NCBI GenBank assembly: GCA_021732995.1
Contig: JAKFWA010000007.1
Coordinates: 1 to 64,000, forward strand
DNA from: Planctomycetaceae bacterium
GTDB lineage: Bacteria > Planctomycetota > Planctomycetia > Planctomycetales > Planctomycetaceae
Length of the DNA: 64,000 nucleotides
Reading direction: 5' to 3'
The notes beneath the pieces were generated by a model, which saw nothing but the letters and a program-made list of their open reading frames with translations, had not been told where the DNA came from and ran no database searches. The translations under genes and the position numbers were made by a program. Within the stretch, counting starts at the first letter, position 1. Each line of letters opens with the position of its first letter. Below are positions 1-9,551 of this stretch, piece by piece.

Positions 1-70
1 GATGATGTTTGCCTGTCGGTCGATCGCAATTATTTCCAGTAATCTGTATCAGACGTCTCAATGGTTGTGA

Positions 71-110
71 TCCCTCAGCGGACGGCACATGGAATGTGCC
101 TGCTACTTTG
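71..110 (-). repeat. Dispersed palindromic intergenic repeat, copy 1
   Basis: The minus strand reads AAAGTAGCAGGCACATTCCA followed by TGTGCCGTCCGCTGAG. The same unit recurs at 6684-6720 on the plus strand, with an inverted partial copy at 6724-6750. The core GGCACATNCCATGTGCC is itself palindromic. No coding content is seen, and the rest of the first 240 bases shows only the terminator below. Confidence 0.7.
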
Positions 111-145
111 TGGAGCAATTTCGCTGGGTCTTGATCGGCAAAAAC

Positions 146-175
146 AAAAGGCGTGGTCTGTGGACCACGCCTTTT
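146..175 (-). terminator. Intrinsic terminator of rpsA
   Basis: A perfect 13-bp stem (AAAAGGCGTGGTC / GACCACGCCTTTT) closes a 4-nt loop. On the minus strand it is followed by a T-rich run (TTTTGTTTTTG). It lies about 70 bp downstream of the rpsA stop codon. The plus-strand side also ends in TTTTGCTTT, so it may act in both directions. Confidence 0.85.
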
Positions 176-243
176 GCTTTGATAATCACAACGACCAACA
201 GAGAGCAAATCCCAGCGGGATCGCTCTCTGCGTATGACCGCGC

Positions 244-2016
<1,773 letters not shown>

Positions 2017-2054
2017 GAACAACTATTCCTGACACAGATTCAAAGCGCGGACAG

Positions 2055-2100
2055 CCAAACAAAAAACGCGTGCCGCAAACAGTTGCGAACACGCGTTAAA
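2055..2100 (-). terminator. Intrinsic terminator or attenuator upstream of rpsA
   Basis: On the minus strand AACGCGTG pairs with CACGCGTT and an inner CGCAA pairs with TTGCG around a 4-nt loop. The 3' arm runs straight into TTTTTTGTTTGG. This is a canonical terminator between the oxygenase gene (ends 2315) and rpsA (starts 2016). It ends about 40-50 bases before the rpsA start codon, so it either ends the upstream transcript or attenuates rpsA. Confidence 0.75.
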
Positions 2101-2314
2101 GGGCAAGGTCCATAGCCGCCATCGCTGAGAAGAGTAATGCTCCCGACGGCCAGAGGTCCACGACCCCTTGAAATTCCGCTTCAAGCAAGGGGCGAACTAT
2201 ACCGGCGTGGGCTTTACGGTTCTACTTCGACACGGCCTCGTTGCGGGTCTCCACCGCGATTTTTCCCGAGGAATCCAGCCTGCAGCTCGTGGCGACGGTC
2301 CCCCAGTTGTCTGT

Positions 2315-2944
2315 TCAGGGACGCGAGGCGATTGAGGTAACCTTCTTCATGAAGGCAGAAATTCGGTGCCGCCAGATGGTGTTGCGGGCGGCGGATTCAC
2401 CCACGACCCAGTTCAACTGAATGGAGCGGCGCTCTCCGACGAACGGCTTATGCCCGTGCCAGGCGTTGTCGCGGCAGCGAAACGCGATCAACGTGCCGGC
2501 TTCTGGTGGAACTTCGGTGATGACGTCGTCAATGTTCTTGGACCGCAGCAGACGCAAACGGCCGCCGTCGGCACCCCAGCCCCCGTTCAGATAGATCAGG
2601 ACCGTGACCAGCTTGGTCACGCTGTCGAGGTGCACCTGACCGTCTTTCTGCCGGGTCATGCCGCGCACCGTCAATGTCGGCGGCTTGCCCGTCAGGTCCA
2701 TCTGGAACTTCTTGCCGAAGGCGTCACGGCAGCCGGTGCTGATCAGTTCAGAGCGAAACTCAGCGAAGCCGGGGCCGAACTCAAGGGATTCCGTCGGGAA
2801 ACTGCCGCCCTGATCGATCTTCGGGAAATCCTGATTGATCCGCTCGCAGGCTTCCGGCGACAGAAAGCCGGGGATGACCATGTATTCGAAGGGGTCGGTG
2901 ACCAGGGGCGTCGCTTCGAGAGCGTCATAGCGCAGCATGGACAT
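2315..2944 (-). CDS. 2OG-Fe(II) oxygenase family protein
   Basis: Predicted 209-aa member of the 2-oxoglutarate/Fe(II)-dependent dioxygenase superfamily (prolyl-4-hydroxylase-like fold). The iron triad can be placed as H105-x-D107 (QVHLDS) and the histidine of NAWHGH (about 163-165). An arginine in GERRSIQLNW (172 or 173) is suited to bind 2-oxoglutarate. The strand VTVLIYLNGGWGADGGRLRL matches the core double-stranded beta-helix, with the GG-GRLRL signature of this group. There is no signal peptide, so it should be cytoplasmic. The substrate cannot be told from the sequence. It lies upstream of rpsA on the same strand but is separated from it by ~300 bp containing a terminator hairpin. Confidence 0.85.
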   Translation of the reverse strand: MSMLRYDALEATPLVTDPFEYMVIPGFLSPEACERINQDFPKIDQGGSFPTESLEFGPGFAEFRSELISTGCRDAFGKKFQMDLTGKPPTLTVRGMTRQKDGQVHLDSVTKLVTVLIYLNGGWGADGGRLRLLRSKNIDDVITEVPPEAGTLIAFRCRDNAWHGHKPFVGERRSIQLNWVVGESAARNTIWRHRISAFMKKVTSIASRP

Positions 2945-3086
2945 GAGGAATCCTTTCCTGTCCGGATTGACGAGTTGCGTGTGCGATCACCCGCCAGAAT
3001 AGGCGCGTTTTTTTGCGAGGGTCAAGACGACTCTACGGCAGCGGGACTTCGCCGCTGCACCGCAGAGTCGAGCTCATAACGACAAC

Positions 3087-3557
3087 TTACACCGTCGGGC
3101 GTTCGACGATCGGGACCTTGTGAGCTTTCGCCTTCTCGGACTTGGCGAGACGCACCACCAGGATGCCGTTGTTGATTTCGGCCCTGACCTGCTCGTGATT
3201 CACCGGCACAGGCATCGGCACCGACTTCGTGAACTTGCCCGTGGCTCGCTGGCGCACGTGCACGATCTCGCCGCAGCAGGGTTCCGGGCAAAGTCGCGTG
3301 CCGGTGATCGTCAGCATGTTGCCGACAATCTCCACGCTCAACTGGTCCGCCGTTACACCGGGCAGATCGACCGTGACCAGCACTTCTTCTGCGGCTTCCA
3401 CCACATCGACAGCCGGTTGCCACGGGCCACCCTTCAGGCCGATCGCATCCAGGGCTCGCTCACCCTGGTCTTTGGCCCGTTCCAGCAGCTTCTCCAACTC
3501 TTTCCGCAACTTCTCCGCAGATCCAAACAGGCTGCTGCCATCGTCGGGCTGGTTCAT
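3087..3557 (-). CDS. Hsp20-family small heat-shock protein
   Basis: An ATP-independent holdase chaperone that binds unfolding proteins. The product is ~156 aa. Residues ~1-45 form a charged helical arm (LRKELEKLLERAKDQ). The alpha-crystallin domain runs from PAVDVVEAAEEVLVTVDLPGV to the C-terminal GILVVRLAKSEKAK, ending in an extension with V-P-I (HKVPIVERP), which matches the IxI/V oligomerisation motif. A cysteine cluster (CPEPCCGE) sits in the loop between beta strands and is unusual for the family. I chose the ATG at 3557 because GGGAG lies 8 bases upstream; a longer frame to 3599 lacks such support. Confidence 0.92.
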   Translation of the reverse strand: MNQPDDGSSLFGSAEKLRKELEKLLERAKDQGERALDAIGLKGGPWQPAVDVVEAAEEVLVTVDLPGVTADQLSVEIVGNMLTITGTRLCPEPCCGEIVHVRQRATGKFTKSVPMPVPVNHEQVRAEINNGILVVRLAKSEKAKAHKVPIVERPTV

Positions 3558-3819
3558 TTCAGGTCTCCCGTAGAACTTCCAGAGTGTCGTGATCAGCACT
3601 GCTCCGCTTCCGCGCCATTGATCCTCCGACCGCTAAGCCGGGGTGTCAACGGGATCGACAGCTCTTTGAGACAATACGGGTTCCCGATCGCTCAAGGTGC
3701 GTCGCCCAGCCGGGATCTTTCCGAGGAAGCTCGTGCTGCAGCGGATGAATACGCGGCGCCGCCCGGTCAGGATCAACAGAAAGTGCCGCACGATCAGGAT
3801 TTGTGCGGGTTATGGACGC

Positions 3820-4182
3820 TCAGCCGTTCGCCAGAAACGCTCGCAACGTCTGTTCGAAGGCACTGAGTTCCGTCTGGCATTGGGCAAACAGGGCGTCTGC
3901 TCCGGCGAGTTGCCCGTCCGCAGCCTGATGCTCAAGTTCGACGACCGTGGCCTGCGCCCGCCGTCCGCCGAGATTGCCCGTGCTGGACTTCAGCCGATGA
4001 GCGACCTTCCGCACCTTCTCGGCGTCCCCCGCGGCGTATGCGGCTCGCAGATGCTCGTTCTGCTCGGGAAAATTCGTGAGATACATGTCCACCAGATCGC
4101 GGACGAAATCCAACTCTCCATCCACCATGTCGAGCACAGATTGCAGGTCAAACACATCGGGTAATGAGTTGGCGATCGTCAT
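3820..4182 (-). CDS. Hpt (histidine phosphotransfer) domain protein
   Basis: A single-domain phosphorelay protein of ~120 aa. It would accept a phosphoryl group from a response-regulator receiver domain and pass it to another. The four-helix Hpt domain carries the signature AHRLKSSTGNLGG, with the phosphorylatable histidine at about residue 62. I used the ATG at 4182; the open frame continues upstream to 4353, but that part has no domain character, and GGTGAG lies 7 bases before the ATG at 4182. No histidine kinase is adjacent. A hybrid kinase with its own Hpt domain lies at 55445-57952 but is not obviously linked. Confidence 0.85.
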   Translation of the reverse strand: MTIANSLPDVFDLQSVLDMVDGELDFVRDLVDMYLTNFPEQNEHLRAAYAAGDAEKVRKVAHRLKSSTGNLGGRRAQATVVELEHQAADGQLAGADALFAQCQTELSAFEQTLRAFLANG

Positions 4183-4614
4183 GTTGTGGCTCACCGTAAT
4201 AGAGAGGTAACAACGGGGTGTCTTTTCAATAAATTGCCAGCCGTACCCGCCAGAACGAGCCTGAACCAGTTGATCCCGCGACTCGCTTCGCTGGAGGAAT
4301 ATGCCCCGAAGGGAGCGGTGTTCCTCGTACGCTCGGAAGATGAGTGAAGGCAAATACGCAGTCTGACTTCACTCTACGGTAGCTCGTGTTGCGACCCGTG
4401 CGCGAGAAATTGCCATGTTATCAATGCTGTTCGGAAAGTGTTTTCTGGATACAGCGTTGTTGAGTAACGCGCGTGGAAGGTCTACAACCGGTCGCTGATT
4501 TGCTGAACACACGGGCGCAGTGTTTCGCGAAACAGGGAAGTGATCGCCGCGCGGCATCGTCATCCGGGTTCGGCTCTGTGATCTGTCACCGAACACTTCT
4601 GAAAAGGGCCCTCG
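4183..4614. other. Intergenic region between the Hpt and membrane-protein genes
   Basis: This 432-bp divergent intergenic stretch should hold promoters for both flanking genes. I see no convincing ORF, RNA gene or terminator in it. Confidence 0.5.
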
Positions 4615-4962
4615 ATGAACGTGCTCAGTAATCTGTTTGGCTCAATGACGCAGATCTGGCTGAATGTTGCCTTTATCATCTGCGTCTTCACGGTGCTGGC
4701 ATTTCGCCCGCAGTGCATCAGGAACCAGTCGCTGTTCAAAACCGGTATCATCCTGTTTGCGATCTCACTGGTGGTCCCGGCGATCTCGCTGCTGCTGCCG
4801 ACTCCGGGTCTGGACGCTCTGCGAGCCCCGCGCACGAACGATTACGAAATCATCGGGAAGATCGTCAATTTCCTGGGTGTCCTGCTGTTCGCGGGAGCCC
4901 TCGTGTCATCGCTGATGGCCGTCATGCCAAAGCCTGGCGCTGCTGATGTGGATGCCTCTTGA
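4615..4962 (+). CDS. Hypothetical three-helix membrane protein
   Basis: A 115-aa protein with three hydrophobic helices, at about residues 10-30 (MTQIWLNVAFIICVFTVLAF), 42-62 (TGIILFAISLVVPAISLLLP) and 83-105 (IVNFLGVLLFAGALVSSLMA). The start is supported by AAGGG about 8 bases upstream. I do not recognise the family. Its size invites comparison with SecG, but SecG has two helices and the conserved motifs do not match. It is followed by a palindromic repeat and then by mogA. Confidence 0.6.
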   Translation: MNVLSNLFGSMTQIWLNVAFIICVFTVLAFRPQCIRNQSLFKTGIILFAISLVVPAISLLLPTPGLDALRAPRTNDYEIIGKIVNFLGVLLFAGALVSSLMAVMPKPGAADVDAS

Positions 4963-4988
4963 TTCATCGCGTTGAGCCTACAGCCGTT

Positions 4989-5044
4989 GTAGGACGGACA
5001 ATCCTGTCCGTCAGAGTTTCGGTGGACAGAATTGTCCGCCCTAC
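4989..5044. repeat. Palindromic GTAGG..GGACA intergenic repeat
   Basis: An inverted repeat with near-perfect ~20-bp arms: GTAGGACGGACAATCCTGTC pairs with GGACAGAATTGTCCGCCCTAC. It could form a stable hairpin between the membrane-protein gene and mogA. There is no T-run, so it is more likely a repetitive extragenic palindrome than a terminator. Confidence 0.7.
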
Positions 5045-5171
5045 TTGCCGCTGCAGTTCGAATGACGAGGTCCGAGCCCGTTCGCTGTGATGCGCCGGGG
5101 CTGTTGAACTACAACCACGCGATCGTGGCTGGACGATCGTGTCTGGCCACTGCTCTGGTTCTCACTCAACG

Positions 5172-5711
5172 ATGGCAGCAGCTATGACCGCGCGGATCGG
5201 GATTGTCACTGTGTCTGATCGGGCCAGTCGGGGCGAGTATGAAGATCGCGGCGGCCCGGCGATTCATGAATACCTCAAAGAGGTCCTGACTTCCCCCTGG
5301 GAGCCCGTCGCGCGAGTCATCCCTGACGACCAGGCGGGGATCGAACACACGCTGAAGGAATTGTGTGATACTGAAGGTTGCTGCCTGGTCATTACCACCG
5401 GCGGCACCGGGCCCGCGTTGCGCGACGTCACTCCCGAAGCCACTGAGGCCGTCAGCGAGAAGATGATGCCCGGCTTTGGTGAATTGATGCGCAAAGTGTC
5501 ACTCGAAAAGGTTCCGACGGCGATTCTCTCGCGGCAGACTGCTGGTATTCGCGGCCGCGCCTTGATCGTCAATCTGCCCGGTCAGCCAAAGGCGATTCGC
5601 GAGTGCCTCGACGCTGTCTTTCCCGCGATACCGTATTGCGTGGACCTGATCGAAGGTCCGTTCCTCACCACCAACGAGCAGCGCATCGTCGCGTTCCGTC
5701 CGAAGAAGTAG
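5172..5711 (+). CDS. mogA: Molybdopterin adenylyltransferase (MogA/MoaB family)
   Basis: Predicted to adenylate molybdopterin before molybdate insertion in molybdenum-cofactor synthesis. The ~180-aa protein starts with the family strand ARIGIVTVSDRASRGEYED. It contains the nucleotide/MPT-binding loop VITTGGTGPALRDVTPEA, followed by MMPGFGELMRKVS and LSRQTAGIRGRALIVNLPG. All of these are hallmark MogA/MoaB motifs, and the length is typical. The start is uncertain: ATGs at 5172 and 5184 both precede the conserved strand, neither has a clear ribosome-binding site, and the frame is open from 5139. No other Mo-cofactor genes are in the window. Confidence 0.93.
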   Translation: MAAAMTARIGIVTVSDRASRGEYEDRGGPAIHEYLKEVLTSPWEPVARVIPDDQAGIEHTLKELCDTEGCCLVITTGGTGPALRDVTPEATEAVSEKMMPGFGELMRKVSLEKVPTAILSRQTAGIRGRALIVNLPGQPKAIRECLDAVFPAIPYCVDLIEGPFLTTNEQRIVAFRPKK

Positions 5712-5760
5712 ACAGCATACTACCACTTACAATAATCCCGCACCGAGCAGAGTCCTAAAT

Positions 5761-6678
5761 ATGACCACTCCGACTGTCGCTCCAGCAACATTCGTCGCGT
5801 TCACTGAAGGCCCGGCCGCGGCGGCTGATGGCAGTGTGTACTTCTCGGACATCGTCAATAACCGCATCATGCGGTTTGACCCCGAGCGCAAGTTGACGGA
5901 AGTCTGGCGGCAACCAACCGGACGGACGAACGGCCTGCTGTTTGATGCTCAAGGCCGCCTGCTGGCCTGCGAAGGCAACGAGTTCGGTCCGAATGACGGC
6001 AACCGTCGTATTACGCGCACCGACATGCGAACCGGCGCGGTGGAAGTACTCACCGACCGCTTCGAAGGGAAACGGTATAATGCGCCCAATGATATTGCCG
6101 CGCTGAGCAACGGGCTCATCTTCTTCACCGATCCCTGCTACGGCGATCGCGCCACCATGGAGCTGGATCATGATTCCGTCTACCGCATCAATCTCGACGG
6201 TTCGGTGACGCGAGTCATCACGCAGCCCGAAATTCAGCGGCCCAACGGCATCGCGATCAGCCCCGACGAGCGAACTTTATACCTTGTGGATAGCTGCCCG
6301 GTGATTGGCGGCAATCGCAAGATCTGGGCGTTCGATCTGGCCGCTGATGGGACACTCAGCCGGCAACGCGTGGTCTATGACTTCGCCCCCGGTCGCGGCG
6401 GCGACGGCATGGCCGTGGACAGCGCGGGCAATCTGCTCATTGCCGCCGGTATCACTCGTCCGCGAGGTCCGCATGAAACCGCTGACGTGCAACCGGGTAT
6501 CTACAGAATTACTCCCACCGGCACGCTACTCGACCGTATTGCGATTCCCGAAGATGTGCTGACCAACGTGACCTTCGGAGGTAACGACCTGCGGACGCTG
6601 TATATTACCGCCGGTAAAACGCTGTTTACTGCCCGGGTGGAGACTTCCGGCTACGTCGTTCATCGCCGGGCACCGTAA
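5761..6678 (+). CDS. SMP-30/gluconolactonase family beta-propeller
   Basis: A 305-aa cytoplasmic six-bladed propeller of the SMP-30/gluconolactonase/LRE-like family, which hydrolyses sugar lactones or related esters using a divalent metal. Candidate metal ligands match the family pattern: E16 (FTEGP), N110 (YNAPND), N162 (RPNGIAIS) and D215 (GGDGMAVD). The repeating GLIFFTD, RTLYLVDS and LLIAAG strands give the propeller blades. The substrate is not predictable. It starts ~50 bp after mogA on the same strand but is metabolically unrelated to it. Confidence 0.9.
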   Translation: MTTPTVAPATFVAFTEGPAAAADGSVYFSDIVNNRIMRFDPERKLTEVWRQPTGRTNGLLFDAQGRLLACEGNEFGPNDGNRRITRTDMRTGAVEVLTDRFEGKRYNAPNDIAALSNGLIFFTDPCYGDRATMELDHDSVYRINLDGSVTRVITQPEIQRPNGIAISPDERTLYLVDSCPVIGGNRKIWAFDLAADGTLSRQRVVYDFAPGRGGDGMAVDSAGNLLIAAGITRPRGPHETADVQPGIYRITPTGTLLDRIAIPEDVLTNVTFGGNDLRTLYITAGKTLFTARVETSGYVVHRRAP

Positions 6679-6683
6679 CCGTA

Positions 6684-6755
6684 AAGTAGCAGACACACTC
6701 CATGTGCCGTCCGCTGAGAGTCACGGCACATGGAATGTGCCTACTACTTTCCCGC
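6684..6755 (+). repeat. Dispersed palindromic repeat, copy 2 plus inverted half-copy
   Basis: AAAGTAGCAGACACACTCCA then TGTGCCGTCCGCTGAG, followed by the inverted arm CGGCACATGGAATGTGCCTA through CTACTTT. The pair can fold into a long hairpin. It matches the copy at 71-110. It lies just upstream of the ECF sigma gene and is read through in frame by the over-extended version of that gene. Confidence 0.75.
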
Positions 6756-6883
6756 GTAGCCAAAGAGGAAGCGGGTCAATCGGGACAGTGGACCAGCGAA
6801 CGTCGCCTGTTATTCTGAAGTCTGGCGGCCGGGTTGCCTCCAGACGTTCACGACAGCCACACTGGCCAACTCAGGAATTCACT

Positions 6884-7504
6884 GTGAGCAACAAGCCGTT
6901 ACCTCCGCTGGAAGACCTGTTGCCCAGAGCCCGGGCTGGTGATGCCGCGGCTCAGAATGAACTCTTCGAGATGTGCCGCGCTTATGTCCGCTTCCTGGCA
7001 CGATCGCATGTGGAAGGCTGGATTCAGGCGAAAGTCGACGCGTCGGATCTGGTCCAGCAGACGCTGATGGAAGCTCACCGTGGCTTTGATCGCTTTCAGG
7101 GCACCACCGAAGCGGAATGGCTCGCCTGGCTGAAGCAGATTCTGAAGAACAACGCCCTGGACTTCGTGCGACAGTTTGGAGCCGCGAAGCGACAGGCCCA
7201 CCGGGAAGTTGAGTTCAACATCGGCCAATCGACCATGTTCCGGCGAGCCCCTGAACCCGCCAGTCCGGATGAAACACCGAGTCAGATTGTTTCACGCCGC
7301 GAGCAGGAGATCGTCGTCGCGAACGCGCTGGCGCAATTGTCGGAAGATCATCAGGAGGTCATTGTGCTGCGAAATCTGCAGCGCATGCCGTTCGACGAGA
7401 TCGCCACTCGCATGGGCCGCACCCGCCCGGCAACTCAAATGCTCTGGATGCGCGCGATGAAGAAACTGCAGGAGCACGTCAACACGCTCTCGCAGATTGA
7501 GTAG
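6884..7504 (+). CDS. ECF-type RNA polymerase sigma factor
   Basis: A 206-aa sigma-70 family, extracytoplasmic-function-type sigma factor. Region 2 spans about residues 10-100 (LARSHVEGWIQAKVDASDLV, then QQTLMEAHRGFDRFQG and EAEWLAWLKQILKNNALDF). Region 4 spans about 135-200, with the helix-turn-helix ALAQLSEDHQEVIVLRNLQ / FDEIATRMGRTRPATQMLW. The EAHRGFDRFQG and WL-A-WL-ILKNN style is typical of planctomycete ECF sigmas. I chose the GTG at 6884: AGGA lies 8 bases upstream, and the open frame further 5' (from 6704) is a repeat. No anti-sigma gene is adjacent. Confidence 0.92.
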   Translation: MSNKPLPPLEDLLPRARAGDAAAQNELFEMCRAYVRFLARSHVEGWIQAKVDASDLVQQTLMEAHRGFDRFQGTTEAEWLAWLKQILKNNALDFVRQFGAAKRQAHREVEFNIGQSTMFRRAPEPASPDETPSQIVSRREQEIVVANALAQLSEDHQEVIVLRNLQRMPFDEIATRMGRTRPATQMLWMRAMKKLQEHVNTLSQIE

Positions 7505-7567
7505 TATCAATCTGCCCCTGCATCCCGAAATTGGCGGGAAGAGGGGCGACGAAGATTGCCATCCAGA

Positions 7568-7993
7568 TTATTTCAACGGCGAATAATCCGTTGCCATCAA
7601 GTACTGGCTATCGACTTTCTCAACGATCTTGCCGTCCTTCTCGGACGCATCGCGAGCGGCATGCCACTCTGGATCGGCGCGGAACGCATCCCACGACTTC
7701 TTGGCGGATTCAACGGACTCGTGAGTAATCAGATACACCAGCGTGTTGGGTTTATCGTTGGGCGTGAGATAGACCACGTTCTTCATACCATGCTTTTCAA
7801 AAAGTCGCATGGTGTGTTCGCGGAAACGCTTGTTGAGCGCCGGCAGGCGGCCTTCCAGACTGGTATAGGTGCGCAATTCGTAAACGCGAGCCTTCGCGGC
7901 TTTCTCGTCCCCCTCAGCAGTTGAACTCGACATCAGTTGTGCTCCCAGAGCCCCGATACAAAGACCAAGCAACAATGCGAACTTCGCTTTCAT
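7568..7993 (-). CDS. NIPSNAP family protein, exported
   Basis: A 141-aa protein with an N-terminal hydrophobic signal segment (KFALLLGLCIGALGAQL, residues 4-20) and a NIPSNAP ferredoxin-like domain: VYELRTYTSLEGRLPALNKR, FREHTMRLFEKHG, NVVYLTPNDKPNTLVYLITH, and WDAFRADPEWHAARD. The family function is unknown. It converges on the ECF sigma gene (stop-to-stop distance ~60 bp). The signal peptide suggests an exported location. Confidence 0.9.
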   Translation of the reverse strand: MKAKFALLLGLCIGALGAQLMSSSTAEGDEKAAKARVYELRTYTSLEGRLPALNKRFREHTMRLFEKHGMKNVVYLTPNDKPNTLVYLITHESVESAKKSWDAFRADPEWHAARDASEKDGKIVEKVDSQYLMATDYSPLK

Positions 7994-8126
7994 GCCAATC
8001 CCTTTTGGTTACGGAGTGAACTTACCGATCAACGACCGTTCCGATGACGGTGTCGCGAAAGCCTAATGGAGCTTCCGGCGTTTTGCCGCCATGCCGGGGT
8101 CAGAGTACTTCAAACTGGTCGCTCGG

Positions 8127-8380
8127 CTACTCGGTCGTTGAAGCGGCTATTTCCGGAGCAAACCAGACCATGTGCCGTTCGTCGTGGAAAACCCCAGCGT
8201 CCATGAGGTAGTCACGTTCCAGGCCGAACTCCACGAAGCCGAGCCGTTTGTAGAGGGCAATCGCCGCAACGTTGCGAGCGTTCACACCCAGATTGACCTG
8301 CCGCACATGAAACTCCGACCGGGCATGCCGCAGCGCCGCAGTCAGCAGGTGCGCGCCAACATCGTGCCGCCTGGCTTCCG
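8127..8380 (-). pseudogene. GNAT acetyltransferase, 5'-truncated
   Basis: About 85 C-terminal residues of a GNAT N-acetyltransferase remain. They cover motif A (EARRHDVGAHLLTAALRHA) and motif B (VRQVNLGVNARNVAAIALYK, RLGFVEFGLERDYLM). GNAT domains need ~140-160 aa, so the N-terminal half, including strands 1-3, is missing. The open frame continues to 8480, but those ~33 codons are a dispersed repeat found also near 10930. The acetyl-CoA loop is also off-consensus (RRHDVGA instead of R/QxxGxG/A). It is most likely a decayed remnant. The open frame overlaps the end of the methyltransferase gene by 4 bases. Confidence 0.75.
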
Positions 8381-8441
8381 GCGTCACCCAGGGACTTTGC
8401 TGCCAGCTTACCCAAACTCTGAACGGCGTTGAGTGGCACTC
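8381..8441 (-). repeat. Dispersed repeat (GAGTGCCACT family), partial copy
   Basis: On the minus strand GAGTGCCACTCAACGCCGTT continues into CAGAGTTTGGGTAAGCTGG and AGTCCCTGGGTG. This matches 10921-10985 on the plus strand almost base for base. Its inner end meets the GNAT fragment at the point where GNAT homology begins, so it marks the truncation breakpoint. Confidence 0.75.
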
Positions 8442-8476
8442 CCGAATTAAGTTGCGATAGAGAACTCGTGACAGAC

Positions 8477-9373
8477 TCACGACGAACTGCGCAACACCGG
8501 ATGCGAAGTATATTCGCCGGGAATGGATGTCACGGGGTCTTCCAATTTGACATCGGCGCGCCGACGCCCGACGAGTCGGGTATAGCCCAGATAACGTCCC
8601 TGATCCGCTTCAACCGCGTTGATCTCGACGCTGTTGTGCGGAGCAACCAGACGGTGCCAGTCGAGCCATCGCTTCCAGCCATCGGGCAGGGTATCAGACG
8701 TTTCGATGGTCATGATACCGGTTCGCTCCCAGTGACGGCGCCACCAGTCGGCCGAGTGCAGGCACCACAAGTCGTGAGTCCACCACTCGCGCAAGTGTTC
8801 GGGAACGGCGCCGGTGATCTCCTGCATCAATCCGGCCCCGGCCATCGCAATAATTCCGCCCGGCTTCACATAGCGGGCGAGATAATTCAGGTAGAGATCG
8901 TCGGTGCCGTAATAGAAGAACGAGTCGATGCTCACGATGGCGTCGAAGAACTCGGTAGAGAACGGCAGGCTCCGCGCGTCGGAATGGATGGGGAACACGT
9001 TGTCCGCGACTCCGGCGTCGCGGATTCGCTGGCCGTTCTCGGCAACGTTGAACCACAGATCGGTGGCCCAGACCTGCACTCCGAATTCGCGGCGCAGAAA
9101 GATCGACGACAACGCACGTCCGCAACCCAGGTCGAGCACGCGCATGCCCGGACGCAGATCCAACGCTTCCGACAACCACTCGGTCATCCAGAGCGGATTG
9201 GCCGCGCCACTGACAGCGGACAGGATCCAGTCGGGATTGTACGCCGACGCTCGTGGAAACCGGTCTGACCGCAGAAGTTCGTCAGGCGGCGGTGATGGAC
9301 GCTGCTGAGACGGCAATGCCGCTCCGTGGCTGGAAGATTCTTGCATGGGGTTTCGGTCACTTGTGAGATTCAT
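8477..9373 (-). CDS. SAM-dependent class I methyltransferase
   Basis: A ~298-aa methyltransferase with a Rossmann fold. Motif I is RVLDLGCGRALSSIFL, followed by the acidic strand end VWATDLWF, motif II-like NVFPIHSDARSLPF and FDAIVSIDSFFYYG, and the post-motif GGIIAMAGAGLMQE. The C-terminal third is Trp-rich (EWWTHDLWCLHSADWWRRHW), a trait of planctomycete and actinobacterial small-molecule methyltransferases. The substrate is unknown. I used the ATG at 9373; a TTG at 9397 would add eight residues. The 3' end overlaps the open frame through the GNAT remnant. Confidence 0.88.
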   Translation of the reverse strand: MNLTSDRNPMQESSSHGAALPSQQRPSPPPDELLRSDRFPRASAYNPDWILSAVSGAANPLWMTEWLSEALDLRPGMRVLDLGCGRALSSIFLRREFGVQVWATDLWFNVAENGQRIRDAGVADNVFPIHSDARSLPFSTEFFDAIVSIDSFFYYGTDDLYLNYLARYVKPGGIIAMAGAGLMQEITGAVPEHLREWWTHDLWCLHSADWWRRHWERTGIMTIETSDTLPDGWKRWLDWHRLVAPHNSVEINAVEADQGRYLGYTRLVGRRRADVKLEDPVTSIPGEYTSHPVLRSSS

Positions 9374-9551
9374 GCGGACGCTGGCAAACTGATTCAATCA
9401 GCAATCAGTGAAAAACTGTAGCAATCTGCACGGTCGCCCGAATTCGAGGGCTCTGAATTGCGGCAGAACGTGCGAAACTTCGGGCTGAATTTGTGGTTCA
9501 ATGGGAGCCCGATCAACTCTTCAATCCCTTCTCGGCAGGAAAGACTTCATC

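Noticed and set aside
4615-4962. Possible secG
   Set aside because: Three hydrophobic helices and no SecG motif; SecG has two helices. Kept as a hypothetical membrane protein.
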